Below, piece after piece: positions 47,174 through 58,261 of a stretch of 64,000 nucleotides of DNA. Source of the stretch: Ligustrum vulgare (lineage: Eukaryota > Streptophyta > Magnoliopsida > Lamiales > Oleaceae). The notes below the pieces were generated by a model, which saw only the letters and a program-made list of their open reading frames with translations, did not search any database and was not told the DNA's origin. The stretch covers positions 60,462,040 to 60,526,039 of the forward strand of contig OY743176.1 of assembly GCA_963555705.1 (NCBI GenBank). Direction: 5' to 3'. Each line of letters begins with the position of its first letter. Positions within the stretch are counted from its first letter, which is position 1. Position numbers and translations under genes: made by a program.

Positions 47174-47464
47174 AATCTTTCCATGTGTAGATAAGCTCGA
47201 CCCTTATCAAGATGATGATCTTATCATATGCAAAGATAAGATTGAAATATTCTTGACTATATCAATAAGACACTTACCATATCTTGGATAAGCTTGAGTG
47301 TCAAGAAAAATCACAAAATATATTATCAAGAATTTTACAAAAATCACAATATTTCGAGATCATGATTTCAATATTATACTCGGCCAATTAGAATATTTTA
47401 TCAAGACTTAAAATATAATCAAAATACTTATAAGTGATAAAGATATAATTTCAAGCCAAGTAAA

Positions 47465-47583
47465 ATATTATCACAATATTTCTTGATCATTATCATATAA
47501 GATAAGCAACAAACATTATCTCCACAATATTATCACAATATTTCTTGATCATTATCATAGAAGATAAGCAACAAATATTATCA
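47465..47583. repeat. Tandem duplication, two ~60-bp units
   Basis: AATATTATCACAATATTTCT and the following bases to AGATAAGCAACAAA occur at 47465 and again at 47527 with few changes. Confidence 0.8.
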
Positions 47584-48744
47584 CAATATATATGAGATAA
47601 AGACAATATCACGTCCAAGAAATATTTAAGTAATTTAATTAAACTTAATAAATTACTAAATAAAAATATTTAGTAATAAACTAAATTTATCAAATTACAA
47701 ACATGTAGGAAAATAGAAAATGTCAATAAATATAACTTAAAATAATTTAACAATCTATTTAAAAATATTTGTATATATTTCAATTTTCTTTCCAACGAAC
47801 TTTGAATTAGTACAATCGGATATCGAGAGAGAAAGTTATGACCAAAATACCAAGATAGTGTGCGGCTAAGGAAAGTGCAAAGAAATGATGCAGTCGAGAC
47901 ATTACGGCCATAACCACAATAATTACAGCCGTAACTTAATTTCTGCTTAATTTTCGTGCATTTTAGGTTTAATTCCATTTTTACTCGTTTTAGGTTTTAT
48001 TTTTAAGCCTCTTTAGCGGTTAGAGTTAGTCTTAGTCCATTTTTCATTATTTATATCATTTTCATTCATCGTAACAATTAGTTTTTGGATGAATAAAAAT
48101 TCTGTTGAGTGGTTTCCCTCAAATATTGTTCTTGATTGAACACTTTCGAACTTATCAAATATTATCATATCTTTGTGGCGTTCACCAAACTCAAACTTAT
48201 CAAAGGAATGGACAATATTTATGGCGTTCCCCCATGTTGGTTCTTGTTTCCGCATCATAACGGGTCTAAGGTTTAATATATCTTGGGTTCTTGCTTCGTG
48301 AGGCTCGGCTCTCCATGTTACCATCCGTTCCAACTTGAATTTGAAATTTTCCCGACGTTCAATCAATTATTCCGTGAGCATTTCTCCCGGAATTACATCA
48401 TCTGGTATCAGAGCTTAGATCTAAATTCAGTTCTTGATATTTTCTTGATTTTTCTTGAGTCTTCTTGTTCTCCGTGTTCTTCGTGCCAGTAAAAATTTTT
48501 CATTATTTGATCAATACAAAAATTCAATCGTGTTTATTTTAGTCAATTCTTATCCAAATTCAATTATGTTTGATACACTGCACTCGTAGTTGGATTCTCT
48601 AGTTAAAAAAAATTATTTTTTATTTATTCCAAAATTTAAGAACCACTTTCTTGAATTTCCTTAAATTCTTGATATTCTTTGCCTTCCAAATCAAAATTTA
48701 AATTCATTCTAATCCTTGTGTCAAATTATTCAATTCCATTCCAA
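47584..48744 (+). mobile_element. LTR end with initiator-Met primer site
   Basis: TGGTATCAGAGC at 48403-48414 is preceded by AATTACATCA, a plausible LTR end. This implies a retroelement in + orientation whose LTR lies to the left, with its start not located. A TATA-like start and partner LTR were not found. Confidence 0.4.
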
Positions 48745-49930
48745 ATGTCTAAACTTCGGGAAAAATCATCGCCTGAGGAAGATAACCAACGATTTCATTT
48801 GCTGGAAATGTTGGAGAAACGATTTGAGAAATGGTTTGAGAAATTGGATGAGAAGTTGGGGAAAGTTAAGAACTCAATGGATGTGCATAGTGCAGAAACT
48901 GCTCAACGGCGTAAGGGATATAGGCTTGATCATAAACCTCGGGTTGGAATTGGGTTGAGAGGGAAGAAGAGATTAATGCGAGGGTACTTTTGAAGATTCG
49001 AATCAAAATTAATGAGGAAAGGACGATGTATGAATGGAAGGCTAGAAAGAAGCGAAGTTAAAAAAGAGGAAGACTGAAAGGGAGGTTGAGACTAAATTAC
49101 AACAGGGTGAAAGTGAGATTGTAGGGGATTTATAATTGGAGTCTCGGGATATGAATATTAAGAAGAAGGAGGGGGAGTTGAAAATTGAAATAGTTGAACA
49201 AACTCCGCATTTTGAGGTAAAAGATGAGGGATTAGATGGTAAAGAGGTGGATGAACAAGGAGATAAAATTATTGTTGAGGTGCATGAGAAGAAAACATAT
49301 TTATTCATTTCTTGGGAACAGCTATTCTTTCGAAGGAGAAGATGAAGATTCTCAAACAGTCCGTACTTGAATATATTTCCTTCCTGGATATGGACGTAAA
49401 AGCAACTGGTGTGGCCAACCAACGGGATAAATTTGAGTGACTGGGCACTTAGATGGCTCAGACACTGGAACGCCCATCACTTGAAATTCCACTTGACATC
49501 CAACTATCTTTGAAGATCATCCATTCTAAAATAAGCTCCTTGCTAGCAGAAAATGGGGAACTGAAAGCTAAGAAGACCCAATACATCCACATGGTAGATG
49601 AGAAAGAATCTCTTCATAACAAACTTAAGAAGAGCAAGAGCATTCTGGACGAGCTTCCTCTAATGTCATGATTGAGGATTCCTTAATGACGAGCTTGATT
49701 GCTGAGATGAAGGAATTCCAGGCAAGAATGAATGACTGCAAAGCTAGGTTAGTTGCTAAAAAGAAGAATACTTACCAGGAACTTGAACGAGCTAAGTCTG
49801 TGTCTGAACGTTACTCGAGCATAGAGATCAATTAAGGACTCATGACTGAGCTAGCCACTGCTACCACCGTCCAAAGCAACAAATGGGAGAAATTTAGGAA
49901 ACGGATGCATTCCTTCTAGGTTAGATTGTA
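48745..49930 (+). pseudogene. Decayed gag-like or coiled-coil coding remnant
   Basis: After the primer site a frame starts MSKLREKSSPEEDNQRFHLL at 48745 and continues with an amphipathic, charged stretch (EKRFEKWFEKLDEKLGKV). It then breaks into other frames with stops. At 49453-49671 a separate frame (MAQTLERPSLEIPLDIQLSL) is rich in Lys, Glu and Leu and looks like a coiled coil. The first part suits the N-terminus of a gag protein of the + oriented element. The second could instead be the antisense ORF of the surrounding Tat-like element. No domain is certain. Confidence 0.35.
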
Positions 49931-50757
49931 ATCAAAATCCTAGTACCTTAACTTTTGTAGGACGATATCATCCTTAATTTTTGTAGTAGTAGTTGGTTTC
50001 TATCTGTGTAATAGCGGCTAGTTTTATGGATGGATATCTTACGGTAACATTTCTCCTTTTTACTGCTTACCCTTTTCTTTGTATTCATTTCGAGTAGAAG
50101 GTGCCTTTTTGAATTCTAATTTCGTCAGGCAACATAAACAATAAACTTTACTCAATGTACAAATTTTAAATCATAAACTTAATAGCAAGCCTACAGCAAA
50201 TTTTTTACAGAATAATTTTAGGCAAAATATTAACATATCTAATGATTACACATTACCATATTGCCTTTCCTGAACTGATGAATCGATGACTTTGGGCGAT
50301 CCATCCGACCTCTAGACATTTGTGAGATTACCCCCTAAATTTGCAGGGGCCTCTCCATCCAAGTGATCCGCTTTGTTGGGATTGCTTTGTGTTTCACCCC
50401 TCAGGCTGAATACGGCCTTCTTAATATAAATGTTCTTTCTTTCCCCGTTCAGATTTGCAGCATAGACCATTAATTTGGTCTCAGAAGGCATAACTTCAGC
50501 TCAAACCTATTGTGCGTTATTTCACACTATGCCTTTGTAACCATTTTCTTGCCAATTATTGGCTCCTTGAGGGCCACTATGTTTGGCCTCATTTGATTGA
50601 ACATTTTAGTGAGTGCGTCTACTGAAAATGGCTCCTCGCTTCAAGCTACAATCTGAATTTCTTCTCCATCTTGAATTATCCTGATAGGTCCATAGTTTCC
50701 TTCATACATGAAACTTTTCACTGAATTTGCTTCTGCTACAAAGGGCTTGTGATCTTC
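49931..50757 (-). pseudogene. Region downstream of Tat-like protease, decayed
   Basis: On the minus strand the sequence after the protease ORF stop continues with AEANSVKSFMYEGNYGPIRI and a short acidic stretch. This is typical of the spacer between protease and RT in Tat-lineage pol, but stops occur and RT motifs never appear. Confidence 0.4.
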
Positions 50758-51474
50758 CTACACTACCTCTACTTCACATTTATCATTCCAGCAAACCAGG
50801 CATTGGTGGAGCGACGGTGGTATGCAACTACTCCAATGAATCCAGTCTCTTCCTAGTAGCATGTTGAAGCTGGTACGTCCATCTATCATCAAGAAGACAG
50901 TAATCATAATATTTGTTCCCACTAATACATCTAGTGGCATTACTCCCTTAGCCAAAGTTGCCCCTCCATTGAAGCTTTTAAGTATAACTTTTGTGGGGAT
51001 CATGTCGCTCTTTGTCTTTGCAAATTTCCTTATCATCCTGGATGGAATGGTATTTATGGCTGCCCCATTATCAATGAGCACTTTTGACACAGGTGTACTA
51101 TTGACTAAGGCCTTCACATACAATGGCCTTAAATACTTGATTAACTTCGCAGACGACTTTCTAAAAATGACTTTTTTAGCCACATCTAGTTCTACTTCTT
51201 TCTTATCTTCCACTGAATCAACTTCGTGCAATAGTTCGCCTTGATTTTCTACAACATGTGCCTTTTTTCTTTCTTCCTGCAACTCTTCATCTGTTAACAA
51301 ATTTGGGGGGGGGGGAGGCAGTATTCTAAGAGGTGACCCATATTTTTCAAAGTGAGGCATCCTCACCCTTCTCTTAGGCGCGCCATACAACACATAATAG
51401 TTGAAGGAACGGTCTGATGGTCCGCCCAGTAGATCCACCTCGCGTACAGCTTCTTGGTATAATTTTTTCAACAA
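50758..51474 (-). pseudogene. Tat-like retropepsin region
   Basis: 238 codons. The C-terminal half is an aspartic protease: PVSKVLIDNGAAINTIPSRM (D-N-G-A in place of D-S/T-G), then GTNIMITVFLMIDGRTSFNM followed by LLGRDWIHW, the second conserved block (hydrophobic-hydrophobic-G). The N-terminal half has the Pro-run ILPPPPPNLL and KSSAKLIKYLRPLYVKALVN. This arrangement matches Tat/Ogre-type polyproteins, where the protease cuts gag from pol. Active-site Asn in place of Ser or Thr is common in this lineage. Confidence 0.7.
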
Positions 51475-52392
51475 GGTGTTGCACGAAACTCCTCTTTTCC
51501 TTATTTCTACTTCTAAGTCAATTTATTCCTCTATATCGATCATGCCATCTCCTCATTATAGACTTATTAAGACATTTGACCTTCTTCAAACTCCAGCAAC
51601 ATGCCTCTTCTTCATCATTCTCTCTTTCTTCATCTATAATTTCTTTACTTTGGAATTTGTTGGCTAATAAGTAGTTATTAGCTATCATCTATTACTAACT
51701 CGAATTTTGGCAACCTGCCTTTGAGGCCAGTTGACATTGTATTCACCCCAAGTGGCTGTGGGAAATGATTTTCATCCACTACCATCCTCCTTTTGGCCCC
51801 AAACGTGATTCGCAAGACTCAATGGCATCCTGTAACACATGACGGAAGACTAGGAGATTGTTAGTCATATGAGACCATGTATTGTGCCATTTTTAATTTC
51901 TTTTACCCTTTATTTGTTCAGAGTTTGGCAACTTATGCTTATCGCTTAACTTTATTTGCTTATCCTTATATAATTTATCAAATTTAAGGTTAGCTTTGGT
52001 CACTTCAAAGGAGAATGTTCTAGCCCCTTTTTTTTTTTTATCTCCTATAGACTCACTCTTGACCGTTGAGTTTGATTTGGCTGCTAAAGGGCAGGTGTAT
52101 GTGTCTCCCTTAACCAATTCGGTCAAGCATACTTCGGTCTGGTCATAGTAATCATCATCAACCAGGTGAACGTTAATGTTCGAGTCTTTATAGTAAGTCC
52201 CTCTACTAGAATTTCTCATTTTCTCTTCTTCTCCAATTAGTCGTTCATACTTGACTACATTTGAAAAAGGTTAGGAAACTCCCTGTCCTGAAATTTCTTT
52301 TTTAGATCGAAACTGAGGCAACTTTAAGCGATCTTAACAAATTCTTTTTCAGGAAAAGGTGCAAAACACATGCTTCTAGCCGTTTTGAACAT
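51475..52392 (-). other. Decayed gag-protease linker of the Tat-like element
   Basis: Only short minus-strand frames remain (for example 52219-51893, lysine-rich with CLTELVKGDTYTCPLAAKSN). No zinc knuckle was recognised. Confidence 0.35.
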
Positions 52393-53287
52393 CTAAAGGA
52401 AACCTTCTGCCCATTCGTTTGGAATTTGGCGTAAATTCGCCAAATCGGCCAGAGTAACCTTAGATTCTGATTTGTAAAATTGGGCGTGGAACAATTGTTC
52501 TAATTGTTGCAATGTCTGAACAGAATTTACAGACAAGTTAATGAACCACAATAAGGCTACCCCTGTTAAAGAACTAGGGAATAGTCTCATCTTATGGTAG
52601 TCATTTACCTCGCCACATTGCAACGTGAAATGCCCTATGTGTTCTAAAGTAGAGACTTCTCCAAGGCCAGTGAAAAGTGAGAGTTTCGGTACTTTGTACC
52701 CTCTTAGCCATGGGTATGCTTGATCTACCCAATCAGGAATGGCTTTGTGTAAGTGAGCCTAATGCAAGGACATATTCCTATAGTCATTTGGTCCCGCACT
52801 ATTTCAGTGATTTGATCTCTCAACAAGACATTATGATCATAAGGGACACCTATGGGTTGATTTCCTGTTGGTATCACTTGAGGGCTAATATTTGGTAACA
52901 TGTTAGCAGCAAAGGTGCCATTGTTTAGACCATTGTTACCGTTAGCCTGAATATTCCCCCTGTCATTAACACGTGAGGTGTTTTGTCCGTTATTTTGGAT
53001 ATTATCTCTTGTACTTGGGTTACCCCCCAAGTTGGAAGTAGACTGTCCAACAGGTGGTTCTATCCCCTGATTTAGACTTACAATCTGGGATTATGTCCCA
53101 CAATTGTTCTGGCTTGGAAGTGGTGACCAACATTTGGAAAAGTGGACTGAAAATTTTGGCTTGTTAACCTATTCATAGTATCATGTAAGGTTCTTAGTTG
53201 TCTAGCCATGTTGTCATAGTGTTCTCTTTCACTTTGAATAAACTTTTCCATATTATGAACATATTGTAAGTTTACCTGTTCAACCAC
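52393..53287 (-). pseudogene. Tat-like gag remnant
   Basis: The minus strand gives an N-terminal stretch (53287-53078, QLRTLHDTMNRLTSQNFQS), an Asn- and Gly-rich linker (53030-52725) and the capsid core (52623-52393). The core includes YHKMRLFPSSLTGVALLWFI, EQLFHAQFY and LADLANLRQIPNEWAEGF, the retrotransposon gag (CA) signature. Stops and frame changes separate the pieces. Confidence 0.65.
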
Positions 53288-53525
53288 ATCCTATATGAGT
53301 TCGCCAAGTAGTGAACGCATAGTCCGAGGACTTATTTCCGTCATTGGTTCATAGTGGCTCTGACTTTGTCCATCTGTTCCTGGAGTGCTTTGCTACTCCT
53401 CATATCTCTCAATCACATACTGGACACGGTAGCTTGCTGGTTCCTTATCGAAATTTTTATGAGGCAGATTTCTTCACCTTTGTATCTTCGAACACCAAAT
53501 GTTGTCCCACTGGGCGTGCTAAACT

Positions 53526-54203
53526 TGTTTCCCCTTCAAGCTTCGCGCGAGTAATCACGTAGCAGGTAACAAATTAAAGAGAAATCAGACGATGTGTAAG
53601 GAATAACAACCTATTAAGACAAAGTCCCAACGAGGGGTGTGTACAAAGATCGAAAACGAAGCAAGGCCTCCAAGGGGCTCAAACACACGAACTAGACTAA
53701 GATTTGAAGTAAAGATAAAAGAAAATTAAATATCTCTGTTCGAGAGTTGATTGATTGGTCCATCTAAAAGCCTAAATTTCTACTATATATAAAAACTATC
53801 TACAACTGCTTCTAGCATTTGAATTATTGATTTGCCGCATTGACTTGTAACTTGCTTGAAATAACTTCTGCCCATCACGTTGTATAACTGTGGCCCACTT
53901 CCTTGCATAACTGACTTCCACCATTTTGTCTCAAGTAACTTCTATGATCTCCTTCAACTGCCCAAAATGTGGAAACTGCTGATGAATGACTAGATGAGTC
54001 GTGGGATGATTCCCCAAAATCGCTTCTTCAACCTTATCAAGGTTTGTCGCCCAATCGCCCTTGCCATCGTTCTAATCGCCCAAGCACCCTAGAGACCATC
54101 CCGTCGCCCAGCTCCCTTCACTTTGCCCTTTATCCTCAATGGGCTATTATGCTTTTAGCCTTTCACAATGGGCCTCCGAGTTGAGTATTTTTGGATGTCA
54201 ACA
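53526..54203 (-). repeat. Tat-like 5' LTR, complete
   Basis: 678 bp, + strand reading TGTTTCCCC...GATGTCAACA; on the element strand it starts TGTTGACATCC, typical for Tat-lineage LTRs. Confidence 0.75.
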
Positions 54204-55074
54204 ATGTGCAATATATCTAACACTAGCAATACTCCCAATCTATTCCACCCCCCTCATATATGCAAGTTCAATAAATACTAAAATGACCACAGGTGAGGAA
54301 TCCTCCCCAATTTTACTAGTGATACTAGTTTTGGTGTGTGCGTTGCACGCGCAGTGCCAGTTTTTTCCCGATCAGAGAACGTTAGAGTAATGATTTTTGG
54401 TGTGATAATTTGGAATGTTTTCATGGTCCAATTCTTATTTGAAATGAATGGGTTAAGAATATGTGTTGCATTATCGATCACATAAAGCACACGAATAAAT
54501 TTATTTGTGGACGACAAGTCTTATCCAAACGTCGTGATCCACAAACTGTTTCCAAGTCCTTGGGACTACATTGATAACTTTTTTAAGGTTAATTTTATTC
54601 GAAGTAAATGGATGCAATTGTAAAGGTTGAAACAAGGCAAAGAATGGGGGAAAAACTGAATTGAAACAAATCATTAAGCTTTCCTTAAAAGTGTGAAGCA
54701 TCATTGCAAGTTCGTACAGGGCTGCACTAACATGTTAACATGATCATGTAAAGTTAACCCTCCAAACTCTTCTTTTCTAGAAATAAACAAGTTTGGCTGC
54801 TTAACTATATTTTAGTTATTAATACATGGAAAGCCCAAGTATTTTGACTTCATGTTTCACCAATTGAACCATAAGCAATTGAATTTGGGAATGAGCCAGA
54901 TTTAGCTGTTGACAGATTTGTATCATGGGAAGAAATTTGATAGAATCGATTGTCGCCCCTTTTAATTCCTTCAATTCCCAAATTTGTACGAGTTCTTTTT
55001 CTCATATTTGGGTAGTTCGTGAATGTGCAAATGAATTCTGGAGAAAATGTGAATACAAATGTTATTGAATCATT

Positions 55075-55077
<3 letters not shown>

Positions 55078-55153
<76 letters not shown>
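55078..55153. repeat. (AAT)n-(ATT)n perfect palindrome, 76 bp
   Basis: About 13 AAT units are followed directly by about 13 ATT units, centred between 55115 and 55116, so the two halves are exact complements. ORFs across it (poly-Ile) are artefacts. Confidence 0.95.
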
Positions 55154-56756
55154 GAATCATTAAAATTACCATTCATGGCAATTCTAGTTGTCTACTCATC
55201 GAGGAAAATGCATAGCATAGACGAAAATACCAAATGAGTACATTAAATGTGTAAATTCATAGGCACATTAGTAAAAACGGTGGATATTTATTGTCGTTCC
55301 TTTGGCAGGGAAATGTACCATTACTTTCAGAGTAGGCCTCTCTTAAAATACTTGCTCTAATGACATGAAATTCATTAATGTTGTCCCATATGAATGGTAG
55401 AATGAATACACACAGGACCCTTCAAACCATCAAGGTACCCACCAAGTTGGACAAGTAATTAGAAAAGAACAAGAACAAACTTTGGAAGAAGATAAAAAAA
55501 TATATTATGTTTTTCATGTCATTAGCTAAGGATACGTAGACAAATGAGCTAGAATCAAAGATATGTTCACATGTTAACAGCTTCATGTCTTCATCCCAAT
55601 AAATTATTAATTGAACCCCTTTTTCTCATCAAGACCAGGCCTTAAATTATCATCTTGATTATGTTCTTAGTCATTATATCTCAAGAAGTTAGTAATTAAA
55701 ACTGAAAAAGCAACACAAATGATGGGGCAACGTTACTGATGATACCAATTTGGAATTTGATAGGATCCAATTATGTCTTGATGAATTGGGAGAATCCCCA
55801 GAGCTTCAACCTGTAATTTTAAGAAGAGGTCCACATGAATGATGTGATGTAAATAAGGATTGACTGACAGAATAGAGTGTAATTTATTTCTTGGATTTTT
55901 CACTCTTTGGATTCCACTTGATTGAATGCAAATAACAAGACCGGATTACACATTACAACTCCTTCAACTTACAAAATTGTATGACCTCTTTTTTCCATTC
56001 TGCCCACATTAAAACCGAATAGAATACAAAAATATTCAACTCAAATATTCACCTCAAACATGTTTCAAAAAAATTACCACCTTTGAACCACAAGTAATTT
56101 ATGAAAATAAATTACGGGTTACAACCCTAAAATGATGTTCGCGTGTACTCGGTAACTACTATGTGGTTTTGGAGAACCGGATGAAGTAATCACCTACACG
56201 AACAACCAATGATATGAACAAGATAGCTGACATTAAAGAAAAGGGAACGACCCAATGTTAAAAGATAGTTATATCAAATAATCTTGAGTAGAAGACCAAA
56301 GCGTTTTAGCATTAGGATATAATGTTTTGGGCTATTTGTTTTCTCTATGATAATTTTCATCACTCTGTCGTGGCTACGTTTTAATTTCCTTAGTGTGCTT
56401 CTTCATTAACTAATCTATTCATATAGACCCAAGCAATTTATATAGTTACAGATCACACAACCAAAGCAGGAGACATTATGAATTTCTAAGCAAGTTTAAT
56501 TGATTAAACACAATGAAGTCCTAAGATATGTGCGGTTAAAGCAATAAATTTCAACACGCAGTCACCTATACCATAGCGGCTTTAGCCTTTAGCACATATG
56601 AGTTCAAAAATAGTACTTTCAAAATTCTGCCCCGAATTAGTCAGCAAACATAAATCTTTTTCATGACACAAGAATTGGAGCAGAATGCCAGAATCAAAAC
56701 AATATTCAAATGTATATGAGATCCTTAAAAAACTCAAATTCAAGGTTGAACACGAC

Positions 56757-56759
<3 letters not shown>

Positions 56760-56822
<63 letters not shown>
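56760..56822. repeat. (AG)n microsatellite, ~31 units
   Basis: Uninterrupted AG/GA run. A telobox AAACCCTA follows at 56907-56914. Confidence 0.95.
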
Positions 56823-56824
<2 letters not shown>

Positions 56825-57536
56825 CACTAAAAACCTGCGCAAGAACTCCAAGAAGAATCGAAGACGACTTAGCAAAAACTCAACAAAAACCCATTAAGCA
56901 CCACTAAAACCCTAGCGACAGAAGTCTCTTGATGTCGTTTGAATGATTTTTTCAGTCAAAGATTTAAAAAAAGTACATCGATAACGCTTCAAACCTTAGT
57001 AGATAGCGAAACTTCGGTATACAGAACCTCTCGAACAAGGAAGGGAAAGTTATCCAGAAGAGAGGATGCGGTGATTGTGAAAAGTGAAAACATTTAAGGC
57101 ATTTTTCGGGTAATGATCGAACAGCAAAATCAATCCAATAGATGCCCAAACTTTGCTCAATTGGATGAACAGTGAGAGAGAATTGAAGGTAATTGCGGGC
57201 AATTGCATTTTGAATCTTTTATACGTGAGGGTATGTGCCTTAATAGTCAAAAAGTTAAAAATCTATTTTTTTGGGTTACATAAAAAGTTCAAAATCCTTC
57301 AAACTCAATGCTCCACATACCCACACAACCTTTGACTATGTCCAACATTGATTCTCACAAGAAGAAGTGCCAATAAAGTGACACCACCATTTGTTTTTAT
57401 TAATTCATCCCTTGACTAAAGCTATATTTCTTCATTCTTTGGGTGCCACTACAATCCTATAAAACAATTCATCTCGCTTTCATAATACTTCCACTAGTCT
57501 TTGAAAAAGACACTTCATATGTACTTACCATAAATC

Positions 57537-57538
<2 letters not shown>

Positions 57539-57577
<39 letters not shown>
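57539..57577. repeat. Poly(T) tract, 39 bp
   Basis: An uninterrupted T run; possibly the tail of an old minus-strand retroposon. Confidence 0.95.
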
Positions 57578-57581
<4 letters not shown>

Positions 57582-57974
57582 CTAAACAAACTTTAAAGCG
57601 AAACATACAAATAAGTGATTGATGTACTCGTGGATTTGTTAAAATGTATAACTTAAAATTATGTTAATCATTTATAAATAATTTATAATTTTTGTCATTC
57701 GGAAGTGATGCACAGTGTTCAATTTTATGTAACTAAAATTTTCTCTCTAATAACTTATATAAGTGCCTTAAGATTTAATAGAGATTACGGATTTAATCGT
57801 CTTGCCCACTGCTATTCCACGAATGAAGGTGGAGAGGTGGTTTTGATTTCGTCCCATCCTGTCCCAATTATATACTTATGAAACAAATACGTTAGCTCAT
57901 TTTTAATGTTTAAATTAAAATTGATTACTCAAACCCATTAATCATATTCCCAAACTAATCTATAATAATTAAAA

Positions 57975-58008
57975 TATATATATATATATATAGACACACA
58001 CACACACG
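57975..58008. repeat. (AT)n-(AC)n compound microsatellite
   Basis: About eight AT units are followed by about seven AC units. Confidence 0.9.
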
Positions 58009-58261
58009 GGACGATTGTCCTATTTTTACGATCTCATTTTCATTCCTAAAATTTAAAACCTGATTTACAACTACAAGGACGGACTAACATCTTATTTAGA
58101 AAATAGAATAGGGACTAATGTTTTAATTTTCGTCCCCTCTATAATGTTCTTCCTTTCCTCCATGGAAGTTGCTTTAGGAGTGTTTCGAGATTAAGACTTG
58201 AAGAGTATTGGTTTAATATCTAGCAATACTTCATTCGTACCGTTACATTCAATAAATTATT

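Larger units (their letters stand above)
45372..54203 (-). mobile_element. Tat-like Ty3/gypsy element lacking RT and integrase
   Basis: Minus-oriented. The complete 5' LTR is at 53526-54203. A second LTR, missing its last ~90 bases, is at 45372-45980. Both begin TGTTTCCCCTTCAAGC. On the minus strand the sequence after the 5' LTR, GCACGCCCAGTGGGAC, is the primer-site type seen in Tat-lineage elements. Gag pieces (53287-52393) and a protease region (51474-50758) follow, but no RT, RNase H or integrase motif was found. Flanks AAGTG and ATGTG match at 4 of 5 positions. Other retroelement fragments lie within the left half. It looks like a non-autonomous or deleted copy. Confidence 0.65.
54204..58261. 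other. Intergenic DNA upstream of the O-fucosyltransferase gene
   Basis: No coding gene is supported. It holds several simple repeats (listed separately) and TTGCACGCGCAG-type sequence at about 54346, of a kind common in old dispersed repeats. On the minus strand around 56930-56820 CTAGGGTTTTAGTGG followed by a CT tract resembles a plant 5' leader, but no exon chain follows. The promoter of the O-fucosyltransferase gene should lie in the last few hundred bases; no TATA box could be fixed. Confidence 0.4.

Noticed and set aside
47465..47583. CRISPR-like direct repeats
   Set aside because: Just two adjacent copies without spacers in plant DNA; a simple tandem duplication.
55019..55237. Poly-isoleucine ORFs on both strands
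   Set aside because: Produced by the AAT/ATT microsatellite.
56582..56907. Arg-Glu or Leu-Ser repeat ORFs
   Set aside because: Produced by the AG microsatellite.
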